A stretch of 64,000 bases of DNA from the NCBI GenBank assembly GCA_914767715.1, contig OU612073.1, positions 24,676,001 to 24,740,000 on the forward strand, written 5' to 3'. The notes under the pieces were generated by a model that saw only the letters and a program-made list of their open reading frames with translations, did not search any database and was not told the DNA's origin. This document shows, piece after piece, positions 37,801 to 50,200 of the stretch (the stretch's first letter is position 1; every line of letters starts with the position of its first letter). Position numbers and translations under genes: made by a program. The stretch comes from Membranipora membranacea. Its lineage: Eukaryota > Bryozoa > Gymnolaemata > Cheilostomatida > Membraniporidae.

Positions 37801-40800
37801 TCCCTGTGTTTAGTGTCCTAACTGTATAATGCTATGATACTATTTCCATTCTAAGAGAAGAATCTAATTCAGTGGTAAGAAGCATATATCATTACGATGT
37901 GGTTATCGTCAAAATCACAAAGTGCTGTCGGAGTGGGGTGGTCTCATCTTAAGGGTAGACCACTCCATATATACGCCTCACTTAACATACATAGGTCAGA
38001 CAATTTGTGTATGCTGTAATGTAAGACAATCCTGCGCTGATCATGACTGTTTTAGAAAGTCCTCTATTTTAACAGTTAATCTTGTGCATTGAAACAAATT
38101 GGTTAGTCAGGCTCATATAACTTACTGCATTTACAGTCTGGACAGCCGTTACTTTTAGGTGTTCTATCATAACCATTAGGACAGTAACTTGGGCAGGTAG
38201 CAGTAGGACAGGTGTCTGTAAAAAACAAGACAATCATTATACACTGCAAAACGCTTAAAAGACGTACCAAAAAAGACATAATTAATAAAAATCAAATTAA
38301 GTCATTCATAGACGAATTTTCCTCAATGGTCGAACATGAGGAATCGATACCTCTTCATCTACTTTATATTCAGGGAATGATGTTTAGTTTTGAGGGAAAA
38401 GACAGCAAATACAGAAAAATCATCCTGATCACTTATTTTGTTACTCAGTTATTCTTGCAGGGTGTGATTTTTAGATTCAGTTTAGATAAAATATTGATAC
38501 TTACAGCATTCACATTTCTGGCAGCCATCCACTGTGGTATAATGGTGTCCATAGTGACAGTTAGCTGGACATGTTACTGCTGGGCAAACTTCTGTAAATA
38601 AGAATGATGTGAGAGTTAAGGGGCACAGCTATACTTGTATCAACATCAATGAGTAAGAAGCATATATCATTACATTGTGGTTATCGTCAAAATCACAAAG
38701 TGCTCTCGGAGTGGGCTGGTCTCATCTTAAGGGTAGACCACGTCATATATACACCTCACTCAACATACATAGGTCTGACAATTTGTGTATGCTGTAATGT
38801 AAGACAATCCAGGAGCTGATCATGACTGATTTAGTAAGTCCAGTCTTGTGCATTGAAACAAATTGGTTAGGCAGCATAAATATAACTTACTACATTTACA
38901 GTCTGGACATCCGTTACTTTTAGGTGTTCTATCATAACCATTAGGGCAGTAACTTGGGCAGGTAGCAGTAGGACAGGTAGCTGTAAAAACAAAACAATGG
39001 TTGAAAACTGCAAAACGCTTAAAAGAGGCCCAAAAATAACCTAATTAGTAAAATCAAATCAAAGGCGAGAGGCTAAACATGTTTCCTCATTAGTCAAACA
39101 CGAGGAATCGTTACCTCTTTGTCCATTTTGTATTCAGAGAACAATGTGTAGTTTGGAAGTAAAAGACTTTAAATGCAGGAAATCAAATTCTTCATATTGT
39201 TATTTTGTTGATAAGAAGTTATTCTTTCAGGGTGTGATTTTTGATGCAACTTTGATGAAGTATCAATACATACAGCATTCACACTTCTGACAGCCATCTA
39301 CTGTAGTATAATGGTGTCCGTAGCTGCAGCTGGTTGGGCATGTTACTGCTGGGCAAACCTCTGTAAGTAAGAAAGAGCAGTGAGCTATGGTTAACATATT
39401 TCTCAAACGGTCATTACTCTGTAAATAGCATATGAAATTACAAAACAGAAGTGTTTATAATTAAATGTAGTTTAACTTAACAGGTTGTCTGCTTTCATAA
39501 AAAAAACACTCTGTATATACACCTCACTTCACATAGATGTATGCTGTAGTGTAAAACAAGCCTTTGCCTGACAAATCATCAAGCCCTCAAAATCAACGGT
39601 GTGTCTTGTGCATTTTGAAATAAATTAATCAGACACCATAATTATAACTTACTACATTGACAGTCTGGACATCCGTTACTTTTAGGTGTTCTATCATAAC
39701 CATTAGGACAGTAGCTCGGACAGGTAGCTGTAGGACAGGTATCTGTAATAGTAAGACAATGATTGAGAACTGCTAAATCCTTCAAAGACGTACAAAAATA
39801 ACATAATTAGGCGAGAGTCTCCAGAAATTTCCTCAACAGTCAAGCATGGGCAACAATACCTCTTTATCTGCCTTGGTTTCAGGGAATGATGTTCAGTTTG
39901 GAGAAATAAACCGCAAAAATCATGCTGTTTAGTCATTTTGTTGATCAGTTGTTCTAGCATGGTGTTTTTAGATTCAGATTTAGATAAAATGTACATACAG
40001 CATTCACATTTCTGGCAGCCATCCACTGTAGTATAATGGTGTCCATGAGAGCAGCTTGCTGGACATGTTACTGCTGGACAAACCTCTGTAAATAGATACG
40101 CAATGTGAGTTATGATGAACAGCCAGTCTTACAGGGCAAATTTGATGTCGGGGTAATGTCAGATGTAACATAATCTACCCGAATAACAAAGTGGTAGAGG
40201 TAGTGTATCATACCAGGGAGTTTGAGACTGCCCAAACTCCCTGATCATACCTTGGAAAAAGATGGAGGGTTGTCTGCTCCAATAGAAGGAGGAAACAACT
40301 TTTCACACGAATTTCGATTAATAAACAGCCTGTAATGATGCAGCAAGACTGCTCCAATAAGGTTAATGATAGAGTATGTTTTGATCACCATCAACTCTAC
40401 ACTATATGGGATTAAGTGAATGATAAAGCAGTATTTATATCAGAACTGCTAGACAAAATCTAGTAGCCTTCATCTTTTTTTATCTCTGGCTTGAATACAG
40501 ACAGGGGTCGTTGGATGTCAGGTCTTTTTCAACTTAGAAATTTCAGGCAAACAAAGTAGTTTTTTGAAAATGAGTTTTGGAAAAGGAAGAAGTCACATTA
40601 TCGAATTTATATGTCATTGGACTCACTAGCTTCATATTATATCAAATTACCAAAGTACCAAGTACCAAGTACCAAGTACCAAGTACCAAGTACCAAGTAC
40701 CAAGTACCAAGTACCAAGTACCAAGTACCAAGTACCAAGTACCAAGTACCAAGTACCAAGTACCAAGTACCAAGTACCAAGTACCAAGTACCAAGTACCA

Positions 40801-43800
40801 AGTACCAAGTACCAAGTACCAAGTACCAAGTACCAAGTACCAAGTACCAAGTACCAAGTACCAAAGTACCAAGTATATTATATCAAAGTACCAAAGTGTT
40901 TATGTTCATTCAACAGGCTAGCTGCATACATCACAAGAAAACCCAAAAATCAGGAGGTACCTGGTGGACGAACTCGAAACATGGAGTACCATTCTGCATT
41001 CCGCAGTGCGGATGCAATTCATCCATCGTTTGTCAGATTTCAAAGCTAAAAATTAGTTAGACAGCATTATTATAACTTACTACATTTACAGTCTGGACAG
41101 CCGTTAGTTTTAGGTGTTCTATCATAACCATTAGAACAATAGCTGGGACAGGTAGCTGTAGGGCACGTATCTGTAATAGCAAGTGGTAAGGAAAAGTTAG
41201 TGTTTTATTCTGATTATAACAAACTTTCATCAGAGCTTCAATAAGCATGTATGACAATGAAAACTACAAAATTTTTGCAGAGGAAACAATAAATAGGACC
41301 CAAGCTGGAGGTAGACAGCACAAACAGGAGTGTACACATCAATGCTCCTTGCTGTCCTCAGCAAGGTTTCACCTCAATCAGGGCAATGTCGACCAAAGCC
41401 AACTTTGTTTGTGTGCAAAGCCATTAATGACCGTCCTAAAAATGACAACTGGACGGTTAAGTCAAGTGCTGATGTAGATCAATCTGAATTTCATTCTATG
41501 ATCTCTCTCTGTAGGCTCTCTGTAGGCTGTTGAATATATGATATTATCGTGACCTTATATCGATCATACTTACAGCATTCACATTTCTGGCAGCCATCCA
41601 CTGTAGTATAATGATGTCCGTAGTGACAGTTAGCTGGACATGTTACTGCTGGGCAAACTTCTGTAAATAAGAGTAACATTAGGGTCTGGTTGAGCAGTTG
41701 TGTGTATGACCTATTGACCTTAACGATGACAGGATGCTGACAGACACGAATCAAATGAGAAACATCTAGGGTAGGTTAGGGAGTTGTGTTATATCAATAT
41801 CTGCAGAAAGCAAATCAAATGAAAAACGATGAGTGACCAAGTATGTGAGGGCCAAATTGTTCAAACAAAATTTTAAAATAGATACAATACTTTAGATACT
41901 CTATTCTGGCAACTGAATACAGGCTCACTTATAACTTACTGCATTTACAGTCTGGACAGCCATTGCTTTTAGGTGTTCTATCATAACCATTAGGGCAATA
42001 GTTTGGGCAGGTAGCTGTAGGACAGGTATCTGTAAAAGTTCACAATGGATATTTTAGTACTTCAAAAACTAACCACTTATATAAATAAAGCATCAAACTG
42101 AATATATATATATACATTGGGTTTACAATTATTGTGATGGCATACTAAAACATTAAACTGTCGAATTGTCTACCAAGACAAAAGTATAGTTATCTTAATA
42201 TGATACTTACAGCAGGAACAAGTAGTACACCCGTTCTGTGATGTTCCATAGTGATAACCGTACTGGCAGTTACTGGGGCACTGCGCCTGAGGGCAGTCAG
42301 CTAGAAATAACAAAGTAAACTTAGAATGCTAGGTCGACAACAGAATGTAAGGTACGGTATCAGGTATAGGCAAAATATTTTTGTTTATAACTTAATTAGC
42401 ATCTTTATTATATTTCGAGAAAATGTTTTTCAAAAGTGCCATTCAATAAGATTATTGCTGTTTAGTAAGAAACGGAAGATTGGGCTGCCCCTAAAGAGGG
42501 ACGCAAGGTGCCCTAAATCCTCATACTGAGAATGTGATACATCCTAGAAAACTAGAATGCATCCTAGAGGTGAGGCCATGGTGAGTGAGTGTGCAGCAAG
42601 CTGCCAAAACTGAACTGGCACTAATCGGCCATTGGCAGTGACACTTTGATCTTAGCCAATAGGCCGAGAAGCGATCAATAAGACTATTTGTATATATATA
42701 TATATATAAATATACATTCATACATTAAACACATACCACATTTACAGTGAGGACAGCCGTAGTGATCTGGTGTGTGGTCTAGGTACTGATCACTATCACA
42801 GCTGCCTGGACACTGATAGGCTGGACAAGTACCTGTACAGAGAAATACAGGACATGACAACTAGAGGATTGATTTGCTTTGAGAGCCCAACACTACTTAA
42901 TGGATTTTTGGATGCAAAAACTGCAATAAGGCTTCTCTCAAATCCATACACTAGTTAATGAGCAATGGAGGTTGCAGCTGAAGCTGGCTAATCAAGTTTT
43001 ATGCTTCTTGAAAAGTCTGAAACACGGTAGCTATCTACTACAGTATGAACATTAAGTTATTAAAGCTATTATGTTCAAAGAAAATTTGATTAAACATAAT
43101 AATATGTAAGTAATACTTACGGCACTTGCATTCCTGACAACCATTATCCAGTGTTTTATTATAACTCCCATACTGGCAGTAAGAGGGGCACTGCACTGCT
43201 GGGCATTGATCTAAATAAAATAGAGTTAAATATTTAATTATCCATTAACTTATCGTATGTAAAAAAATCCATCAAACTTTTGTCGCATATACTGGTATTT
43301 TATCCCCTATTCTGAGCAAGGTTAATCAGTTCCATACTTACAGCATTCGCAGGTTGGACAGCCGTTAGACAACGATCCATGGTGCAGGCCGTGGGAACAA
43401 TACGAGGGGCAGTCTATCTGAGGACAAACAACTGTAAAATAAGAAATATGTCAATAGAAATAAAGAAACCCATCCTATTATACTTAAAATAAAGAAAAAC
43501 AATTTGTTTCACTTGATGCGAGTTTAATTTTTGGGTACAGTTGACCTCGCAAAATAGAAATATTCATTTCACTCATGCTTTAAAATAGAAGGCATGCGAG
43601 GCATTCAAGCTTTTATCACCCAAACATCTCACTGACTCACAAACATTTTAAGTTTGTAGCCTGCACCAATGTAGCTATAATACATACCACATTCACAGAC
43701 TTGACATCCATTATCCAGTGTCCTATATCGGTGACCATTCTGACAGTTTGTTGGACATGTCACTGCAGGGCATTGATCTAATGACAAAAAGGGATTGTTC

Positions 43801-45997
43801 TATTTTGTTTATAAACTATATAATTTGTTCCAGAACTTTCGACAATTTTACAATAACAAATTTCCAAATGGCAAAAGTTGACAACAAAATGAAAACTAAA
43901 TTAAACTATTTAAAAAGCATCACCCTTTTTTTCAAGACCAACACTGAAAACCATACAAAAATTAAAAACCCGATTCGTGGTCTGCTTTTGTTGATCAGTT
44001 TGAAACAACCAATATGGGACAACAGGATAATTATCCCTTTACTTTTTATCAACTTTATTTCCTGCAGCACCAACCCACGGCATGAGGTATCTTATCTTTA
44101 TAGTACTTACAGCATTCACAAGTTGGACACTGGTTAGAGTATGGTACCTGGTGTGATCCATGAGGACATGTAGTCGGACAGCTTGGGGTTGTGCACACAG
44201 CTATAAATATACAGGAGAAGGTTAGAGAGCATGTTTCTTGTTACATTTTGAGAATTTATCCTGGTATCAATTGACGTAGCTGAGGATCTTCGGAAAATAT
44301 TAAGACCTGGCTATGTTTACTCAGGGGAGTGTTGAAGACATGTGAACAGGGGAACGTTCTCTGGTAGCAATGAAAAACGAAATTTACTTCTTTTCCAGTA
44401 GAATGACCTTTGCAAGATTTAAAAGGTATTTGAACACTATATTGTTAACAAGGTATGTAAGTGAACTTTGTGTGCCATCTGAAAATATTTGTTATTAAAT
44501 GACTATAAAGTACATCAGACTGCTAATCAGCAAAACAAAACATTTATATTTTTGCTATGAGTGATAATCTTTTTGATCTCTTTACGCAATTAGGATACAA
44601 AAGCATAGCAAAGCTGTTGAGAAATCATCTTAGATCTGGTAATGTGGTGATCAATCATTAACTGTTATAGGTGAATGAACTGGTATTCTGTTTTTAATAT
44701 GTGTATATAAAACCTTAATGCCTGATCACCCTGCCACACAAATTATGTTATTATGAATTATATTTTATTACATTGGGGCAGAATAATTGAAGGTGAATCG
44801 TTTATTTTTGAATATTTTACACAAATTTTATCAAAATGGGTATGGAAGTAATATTTTACCAGATTTAAGTCAGAGTCTGAGTCTCTTAGCTCTTACCCCC
44901 GCTCGACGTCCCCCTTCCGGGTCAACTCCATTGTCAATAAATAGACTTGACACAAATCTTTTCATGGATTATACTCACCACATTTACATTGGGCACAGCC
45001 ATTAGTTGCAGGTGTCCTGTCCACTCCATACTGACAGTAGGTAGGGCAGGTGGCAGTAGGGCACTGGTTTCTTACTGTAGGTTATAACATATAGATTAGT
45101 CACAATGAAGACTTACCAAATTTATCTTTCTGGGTACAATAACATTCAATATAACATACTGATAAATTTTTGTAGATCAATGCAAAACATTCAATTTTTG
45201 TATGAGTTTGGTTTGCTCAATTGTTGCGGTGAAAACTCTTGGCACTCAGCATTTACATTGCAGGCAAAGTGAATTAAAGCTGATTAACACTTACCACATT
45301 CACACCCAGGGCATCCGTTGGAGCGAGTCGTGTTTCTCACATACCATCCAGGTGTGCAGAGGCAGTTCTGGTCATGACAATATACATTAGCCTCTGTGAA
45401 TTCAACCAAACAGCAGTTAGGTTTTTAATAGTTATGTATTTCTCTGCATGGTCATAACTCTGTGACATGCCATCATAATCAGCATAAAACATATATGTTT
45501 CCTACAGTGCTCTCCCGTCGCCATACAATATATGATTTTAAGCTCGATCGCTTCTTTAACAATTATACAGAATGAGAACAGACCATAAAAAAGTCAATTT
45601 GTCAAACACAATAAATAGATAAATATGGGGTTACTTACTGCATCTGCAAACTTGACAGCCATCGTCATTTGTTATAGTCTCAGAACCATGGGCACAGTTA
45701 TAAGGGCAGGAGGTATAAGGACACGCCCCAGTACTGCCACCATATCGTGCTACAATCAAAAGGATTATTGTATTATTACCTTATCAACATGAAGTAAAGT
45801 AAAAAAGTGACGATTCTAACAGTTAATGAAAATCTAAAGAAGTTGTGGTTCTGAAATTAATTTCAATCTTTTGGCTATTCAGATGTAGTAGACATTCACT
45901 AAAATGATCCCCTAAATATATTTAATCAAATGTTACCTGAAGTTACTGTGATGAATACAGATAAACACAGGAGCGATATAAGCTCTCTTCTAATCAT
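34833..45997 (-). CDS. Secreted multidomain protein: signal peptide, 23 antistasin-type domains, C-terminal WAP domain
   Basis: Exons 5'->3': 45937-45997, 45639-45749, 45295-45393, 44979-45074, 44111-44200, 43688-43777, 43342-43431, 43121-43210, 42737-42832, 42211-42300, 41940-42029, 41574-41660, 41081-41170, 39999-40085, 39653-39742, 39274-39360, 38891-38980, 38505-38591, 38126-38215, 37433-37519, 37042-37131, 36538-36624, 35695-35790, 35305-35397, 34833-35038; all phase 1; 789 aa. Exon 1 encodes a signal peptide (MIRRELISLLCLSVF...). Exons 2-24 each encode one Cys-rich module of form CP-x3-CP-x2-C-x-x-G...GC-x2-C-x-C, the antistasin-like pattern. The last exon has a WAP four-disulfide core (eight Cys, HCPRA to RRC, with VCCGKC). 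Both domain types occur in serine-protease inhibitors, so an extracellular inhibitor or matrix role is inferred, not shown. Exons 11-22 are six copies of an alternating A-B pair. The exon 24 module has lost two cysteines. Confidence 0.92.
35937..36304. mobile_element. 368 bp TTAA-flanked MITE with inverted termini
   Basis: The ends are inverted repeats beginning AGGGCAACCAAGGTTTC, and TTAA flanks both sides (35933-35936 and 36305-36308). There is no coding capacity. It lies in an intron of the antistasin/WAP gene. Confidence 0.8.
36309..36458. mobile_element. Partial second MITE copy abutting the first head-to-head
   Basis: It starts with the same AGGGCAACCAAGG end directly after the shared TTAA and is the near-perfect reverse complement of the right half of the neighbouring element, making a palindrome of about 300 bp centred at 36306. 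The other end of this copy is missing. Confidence 0.75.
37591..37874. mobile_element. 284 bp insertion with 11 bp target-site duplication
   Basis: GTAAGAAGCAT occurs on both sides (37580-37590 and 37875-37885), and the duplicated paralogous intron near 38650 has a single uninterrupted copy, i.e. an empty site. The insert has an internal inverted pair (AGTCCCTAGTAGCA near 37670 and TGCTACTAGGGACA near 37772). Family unknown. Confidence 0.8.
40655..40875. repeat. 7 bp minisatellite (TACCAAG)n, about 30 copies
   Basis: An almost perfect array in an intron of the antistasin/WAP gene, with slight degeneration at the right end (CAAAGTACC). Because the unit contains no stop in most frames, it yields several spurious overlapping ORFs on both strands. 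Confidence 0.97.
42457..42675 (-). mobile_element. U2-snRNA-headed SINE-like element, copy 1
   Basis: On the minus strand the element begins exactly with ATCGCTTCTCGGCC and continues GGCTAAGATCAAAGTGT, matching the first ~36 nt of metazoan U2 snRNA (5' end, stem-loop I and the beginning of the branch-recognition region). It then departs into an unrelated body with a CTGCCAA/TTGGCAG hairpin and a GGGC...GCCC 3' part. A 14 bp direct repeat, TCAATAAGA(T/C)TATT, flanks it (42443-42456 and 42675-42688), the mark of a retrotransposed insertion; its first base may be shared with the element end. There is no A-tail. It is in an intron of the antistasin/WAP gene, in sense orientation. Confidence 0.85.
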
Positions 45998-47249
45998 CTT
46001 GATCTATGATCTGGTTCCATACAACAAATCATACAACAAGAATGATTATGACAGTTTTCCCACAATGTACCAAGGCTTTATAGTTAGCTGCAGTCTGCCT
46101 CTTCAGTTTAAATTACCTGTGAAATTCTTAGGAGAGAAAATTATTTGCTACCCTACTGTTTTTGACACATTCTATTACTTGGATCATTAACATCTACATT
46201 GTCCAGTTATATCCGTACCAAGTGATAGCCCACATCTGTGCTAGGATATCAGATGTCGGTGTAGATAGCAGTACCATATACCGACAGAGTGTCAGGGTGA
46301 TGAATCACTTCCTGATTTAGCTCACTTAATGAGCTGTCACTAATTGTATCATGAGAAACCTGCCTTATCTCATTCTGTTCTATATACATGTATGTGGAAT
46401 ATTACCCTCAAACCTGAAGAGGTGCTTCCCTGTTAGTGGGTGAGTCTGTACCAATTTGTGATTGGCACAATATCAATATTAGGTTGTGAAACTACATGTT
46501 GCCAAAAAATCTTACAGATGATGGACACAGAATGTCACAGTCTTTTAGTGAGCTCTATCTTAGCTTCTGAACATGAATTTTCTGTATTTGCCAAGTATAC
46601 CTTTGTGAAAGATGTATTATTGTTTCTCGGCTTGATACAGGATGCTACCATGAGTTTTGGTATACCAGATAACTCATTTCATTCCCCAGAAAATTCTGTC
46701 ACTATTGTGCAATGTTTGCATTTGACACCTGCTTTTCCTGGCCAAGTGTTATCGAGTACTCACTCTTTAGTCTGCATCTTTCTACTACCATACTTTTGAT
46801 ACACTTATTGCTTATGTATAATCTGTATTTAAATAAGGCAGTGACTGAAATGTATGTCATCAGATTCTCATGCTAATCTGAACAGCTACAAATCCCTACC
46901 TCCCCACCCCCCCCCCCCTAACTAAATGCATGTCTTGTAGCTGCATTGGCAGAAAAGTTGCAAATATACGTTGGTTGAATTAAGAATTGCTGAGTTCAGA
47001 TCAAACCGCGGTCTGTGTCATCATAATTGTGGTTCCTTTGCATTATACTTTAATCTGTACCAAATGTGGGCGACTTAGACAAGACAATTTGCATGAATCG
47101 TTCTTTTGCAATTTATTTAGGTTTTTCATTTTTACATTGGCGCTTGTTTTCCAACATTTTCATTTTCAACAAATCTTCTATAAATAAACCGGGAGTTCTC
47201 TTTGAGTTTTGACTGGACAAACTCTCGCTTGTGTCAATTACAGAATGGA
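45998..47249. other. Upstream region of the antistasin/WAP gene, no gene recognised
   Basis: About 1.25 kb of AT-rich DNA containing a C-run at 46904-46918. A 119-codon plus-strand frame at 46440-46799 has no recognisable motif and no splice partners. The promoter of the minus-strand antistasin/WAP gene should lie here, but I cannot mark its elements. Confidence 0.5.
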
Positions 47250-50200
47250 GGTTTAGGCCTCTCATCATTTAGCATATAAAATTCTTAACTCTACATGAAA
47301 TTTTACCACGTTTTCTATTGGGGATGATGTTGCAAAGTATGCTGAATCAATGTCCATTGTTACATACTGAACTGATTAATCGCCTAAATAACATCCATAG
47401 AGTAATACCTGAATTGAAGATTTCGGAGCTCTGCATATTGTAAAATAGAAAATCCAAGAGTTATTGGTGTAATTAGAAAGATTGTTGGTTGGGATAGCTG
47501 ATCTTCATAGACATCATTTGCTAATTTCTCTATGGTTGAAAATCTTTTGCCATCGAAAAGTTTTGAGGCCTGGACAGGTGAAGAAGTGTATTTCACAGTT
47601 GTCAACTTTTCTTTGTTTGTCATCATTATTCCATGTACCAAATTTCCAGAGAGTTTTCCTGTTTCAGATACAAATTTTTTAGTTGGATCTTCACCAAATA
47701 AACCTCCTATGAGGGAATGTTGAGGTTTTTTTCAGCGAATTCTTTCTTGTGTTATGATAGAGCATTGCATGAAATTGGTACACATTGTTGAAAATCCGAG
47801 GCATTTCTTCAAACTTAATTTTTCATTTTCTGGGACTTCAAAATCACACTCAACAAACCCACAGAACATGTCAGATTTGATTGCAGGTATGATTAGTAAA
47901 TGTAATGCATCGGCATCATACCCAAGTATTCTATCGATCTGCAATGCATTGTCTCCATACTTATCTTGCTCAATGCGAGTCTTGAGTTTTTCATGAAATC
48001 TATAAAAAAAAACCTAATGCCGGTCCACCATCCAAGTGGCTCTGGCTGTCTTATGTATATAAGCTTTTTTTTAAAGTTATTGTCTGAACAGAGTCAACTT
48101 CACCATCCTTAAACGTGTCAGTTCCTTTGTCACAGTAAATCTGATGTTTTTTTACGATTTCTTCTAGGAGCGCAACTTCATCAATGTTATCCACAAAACT
48201 TCAGTTTTGTGTTTATGATAAACGCATGTGTATACAAAACCCAATCCAGTGCCTCCTATCACTTTATCAAAAAGTGTTTTTGAAAAAAATAGAATAAACC
48301 GCTGGATCACAGTCCTGTGTTCTACCACGTATGCGTAGTAAAACCAGATGAGGGTGTGCTATTTATATTTTTTTGTCTGATTTACGCCATGAAAGCTTGG
48401 AATTAATTAAAAATTAAAAAACAGCCTACTTTACCCCTATATCTGCAACATTCATTAATGAGAATCAGTAAGCTTCAGCGGTTTGGGTGGCCGATCACAG
48501 CACAACTGGCCAAGGTTCAATTTCCGGTTGAGACCAAAAAAAGAGCATAGGGGTAAATGCGGATAATATAATATTTTTACATATACCACAATTATAATAT
48601 GTTTGTTGCGCGAGAGGCCCAAGTTCAAATCTTGGTGAAGACAGATTTTTTTTTACATATTATCATCTCTTTCACTACTTGGTGGTTTATACCACAATTA
48701 TAACATGTTTGTTGCGTGAGAGGCCCGAGTTCAAGTCTTGGTGAAGACAGACTTTTTCTTTTTTACATAATATCAACTCTTTCACTACTTGGTGGTTTAT
48801 ACCACAATTACAATATGTTTGTTATGCGAGAGACCCGATTTCAAATCCCGGTGAAGACAGATTTTGTTTTTTACATATCAACTCTTTCACTACTTGGTGG
48901 TTTATACCGCAATTATAACATGTTTGTTGCGTGAGAGGCCCGAGTTCAAGTCTTGGTGAAGACAGACTTTTTCTTTTTTACATAATATCACTCTTTCACT
49001 ACTTGGTGGTTTATACCACAATTACAATATGTTTGTTATGCGAGAGACCCGATTTCAAATCCCGGTGAAGACAGATTTTGTTTTTTACATATCAACTCTT
49101 TCACTACTTGGTGATTTATACCACAATTATAATATGTTTGTTATACAAGAGGCCCGAGTTCAAATCCCGGTGAAGACAGATTTTGTTTTTTACATATCAT
49201 CTCTTTCACTACTTAGTGGTTTATACCGCAATTATAACATGTTTGTTGCGCGAGAGGCCCGAGTTCAAGTCCCGGGGAAGACAGATTTTTTTTACATATC
49301 ATCTCTTTTACTACTTGGTGGTTTATGCCGCACTTATAACATGCTTGTCGGGCTATATTCTATGGCTGTACTCACTGAAAATAATTGAGGGGGGAGCTCT
49401 GCCACATAATAGGACAACGATACTCAGGTTGTCTTCCTCATAGGTTGCATGTAAAGGACAGCCATTTTAGTTTGCACTTGTAATGACACCGCCAATTGGC
49501 CATCCATCGTAAACTCAATCGACAACCTGAGTGTTTATCATCCACACCCCTGAAGTTTTGTGGCATTTATGATCGCGGCATTTCTAGTTATAATATATCA
49601 GATTGTCGTGCAGTGTTGTCACCACCACTTATGCACTAGTAGGATTCGTCTCCTCTTGTTTCTTGAGTGAATCATTATAATCATGAAGGAACACAGGCTT
49701 TGTTAACTGACAGTCATAGACAACGATGGCAGCTAAATAACTGAAGCCTGGAGCAAGATAGTTGGTTATGTCTAGGATTATCAGTTTCTTGGCTCTTATA
49801 CATTTCATGGCGTTGTTTCTCCTTATGAAAATTTGATAAGTTCATTGAGTGTGAGAATTCTGATCAGAGGGGTGCGTATAACATTGATATCATATTTCTG
49901 ACCATTGAAACTGAGGACTGGTAACTCCCTGATAAATTGTAACATCCTGATCAATGAGAAAGACCAAGTTTTTACAAGGATATGTATAGGGGTTTGACCA
50001 AGGTTTGTTCATAAATGGTAATCACGCTGAATTTAATAGAATGTTAGTGTAGCAGTGTTGTCATCAGTTGACTTCCGAAGAAAACATTCAATATCAAAAC
50101 TTGCTCTGTATGGGTATGTCTGTATTCAGCAGGGATTTCAAGATTCGCTATGCATTCTATTTTCTAAAAATTATTTTGAGGTGGGTGAAAAACGCCACTT

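Larger units (their letters stand above)
36538..42029 (-). repeat. Six tandem copies of a two-exon (A-B) antistasin unit, introns included
   Basis: Exons alternate between type A (90 nt, with NGYDRTPKSNGCPDCKC or close variants) and type B (87 nt, with VCPAVTCP and TVDGCQKCEC). A exons: 41940, 41081, 39653, 38891, 38126, 37042; B exons: 41574, 39999, 39274, 38505, 37433, 36538. Introns also match: the segment after B exons containing AGAATGATGTGAGAGTTAAG recurs at about 37530 and 38600, and the block with CACAAAGTGCT recurs at 37915 and 38690. This points to recent unequal duplication of genomic units of about 0.7-2 kb. Confidence 0.9.

Noticed and set aside
40577-41060. Overlapping ORFs of 65-150 codons on both strands with (VPSTKYQ)n or (LVLGTWY)n
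   Set aside because: They are translations of the TACCAAG minisatellite in an intron, with no splice or start context.
46440-46799. 119-codon plus-strand ORF as a gene
   Set aside because: No motif, no splice partners, low-complexity composition and adjacent to element debris; left as uncharacterised.
48584-49345. CRISPR array
   Set aside because: The repeated unit has no separate unique spacers, spacing is satellite-like, and the window is an animal genome.
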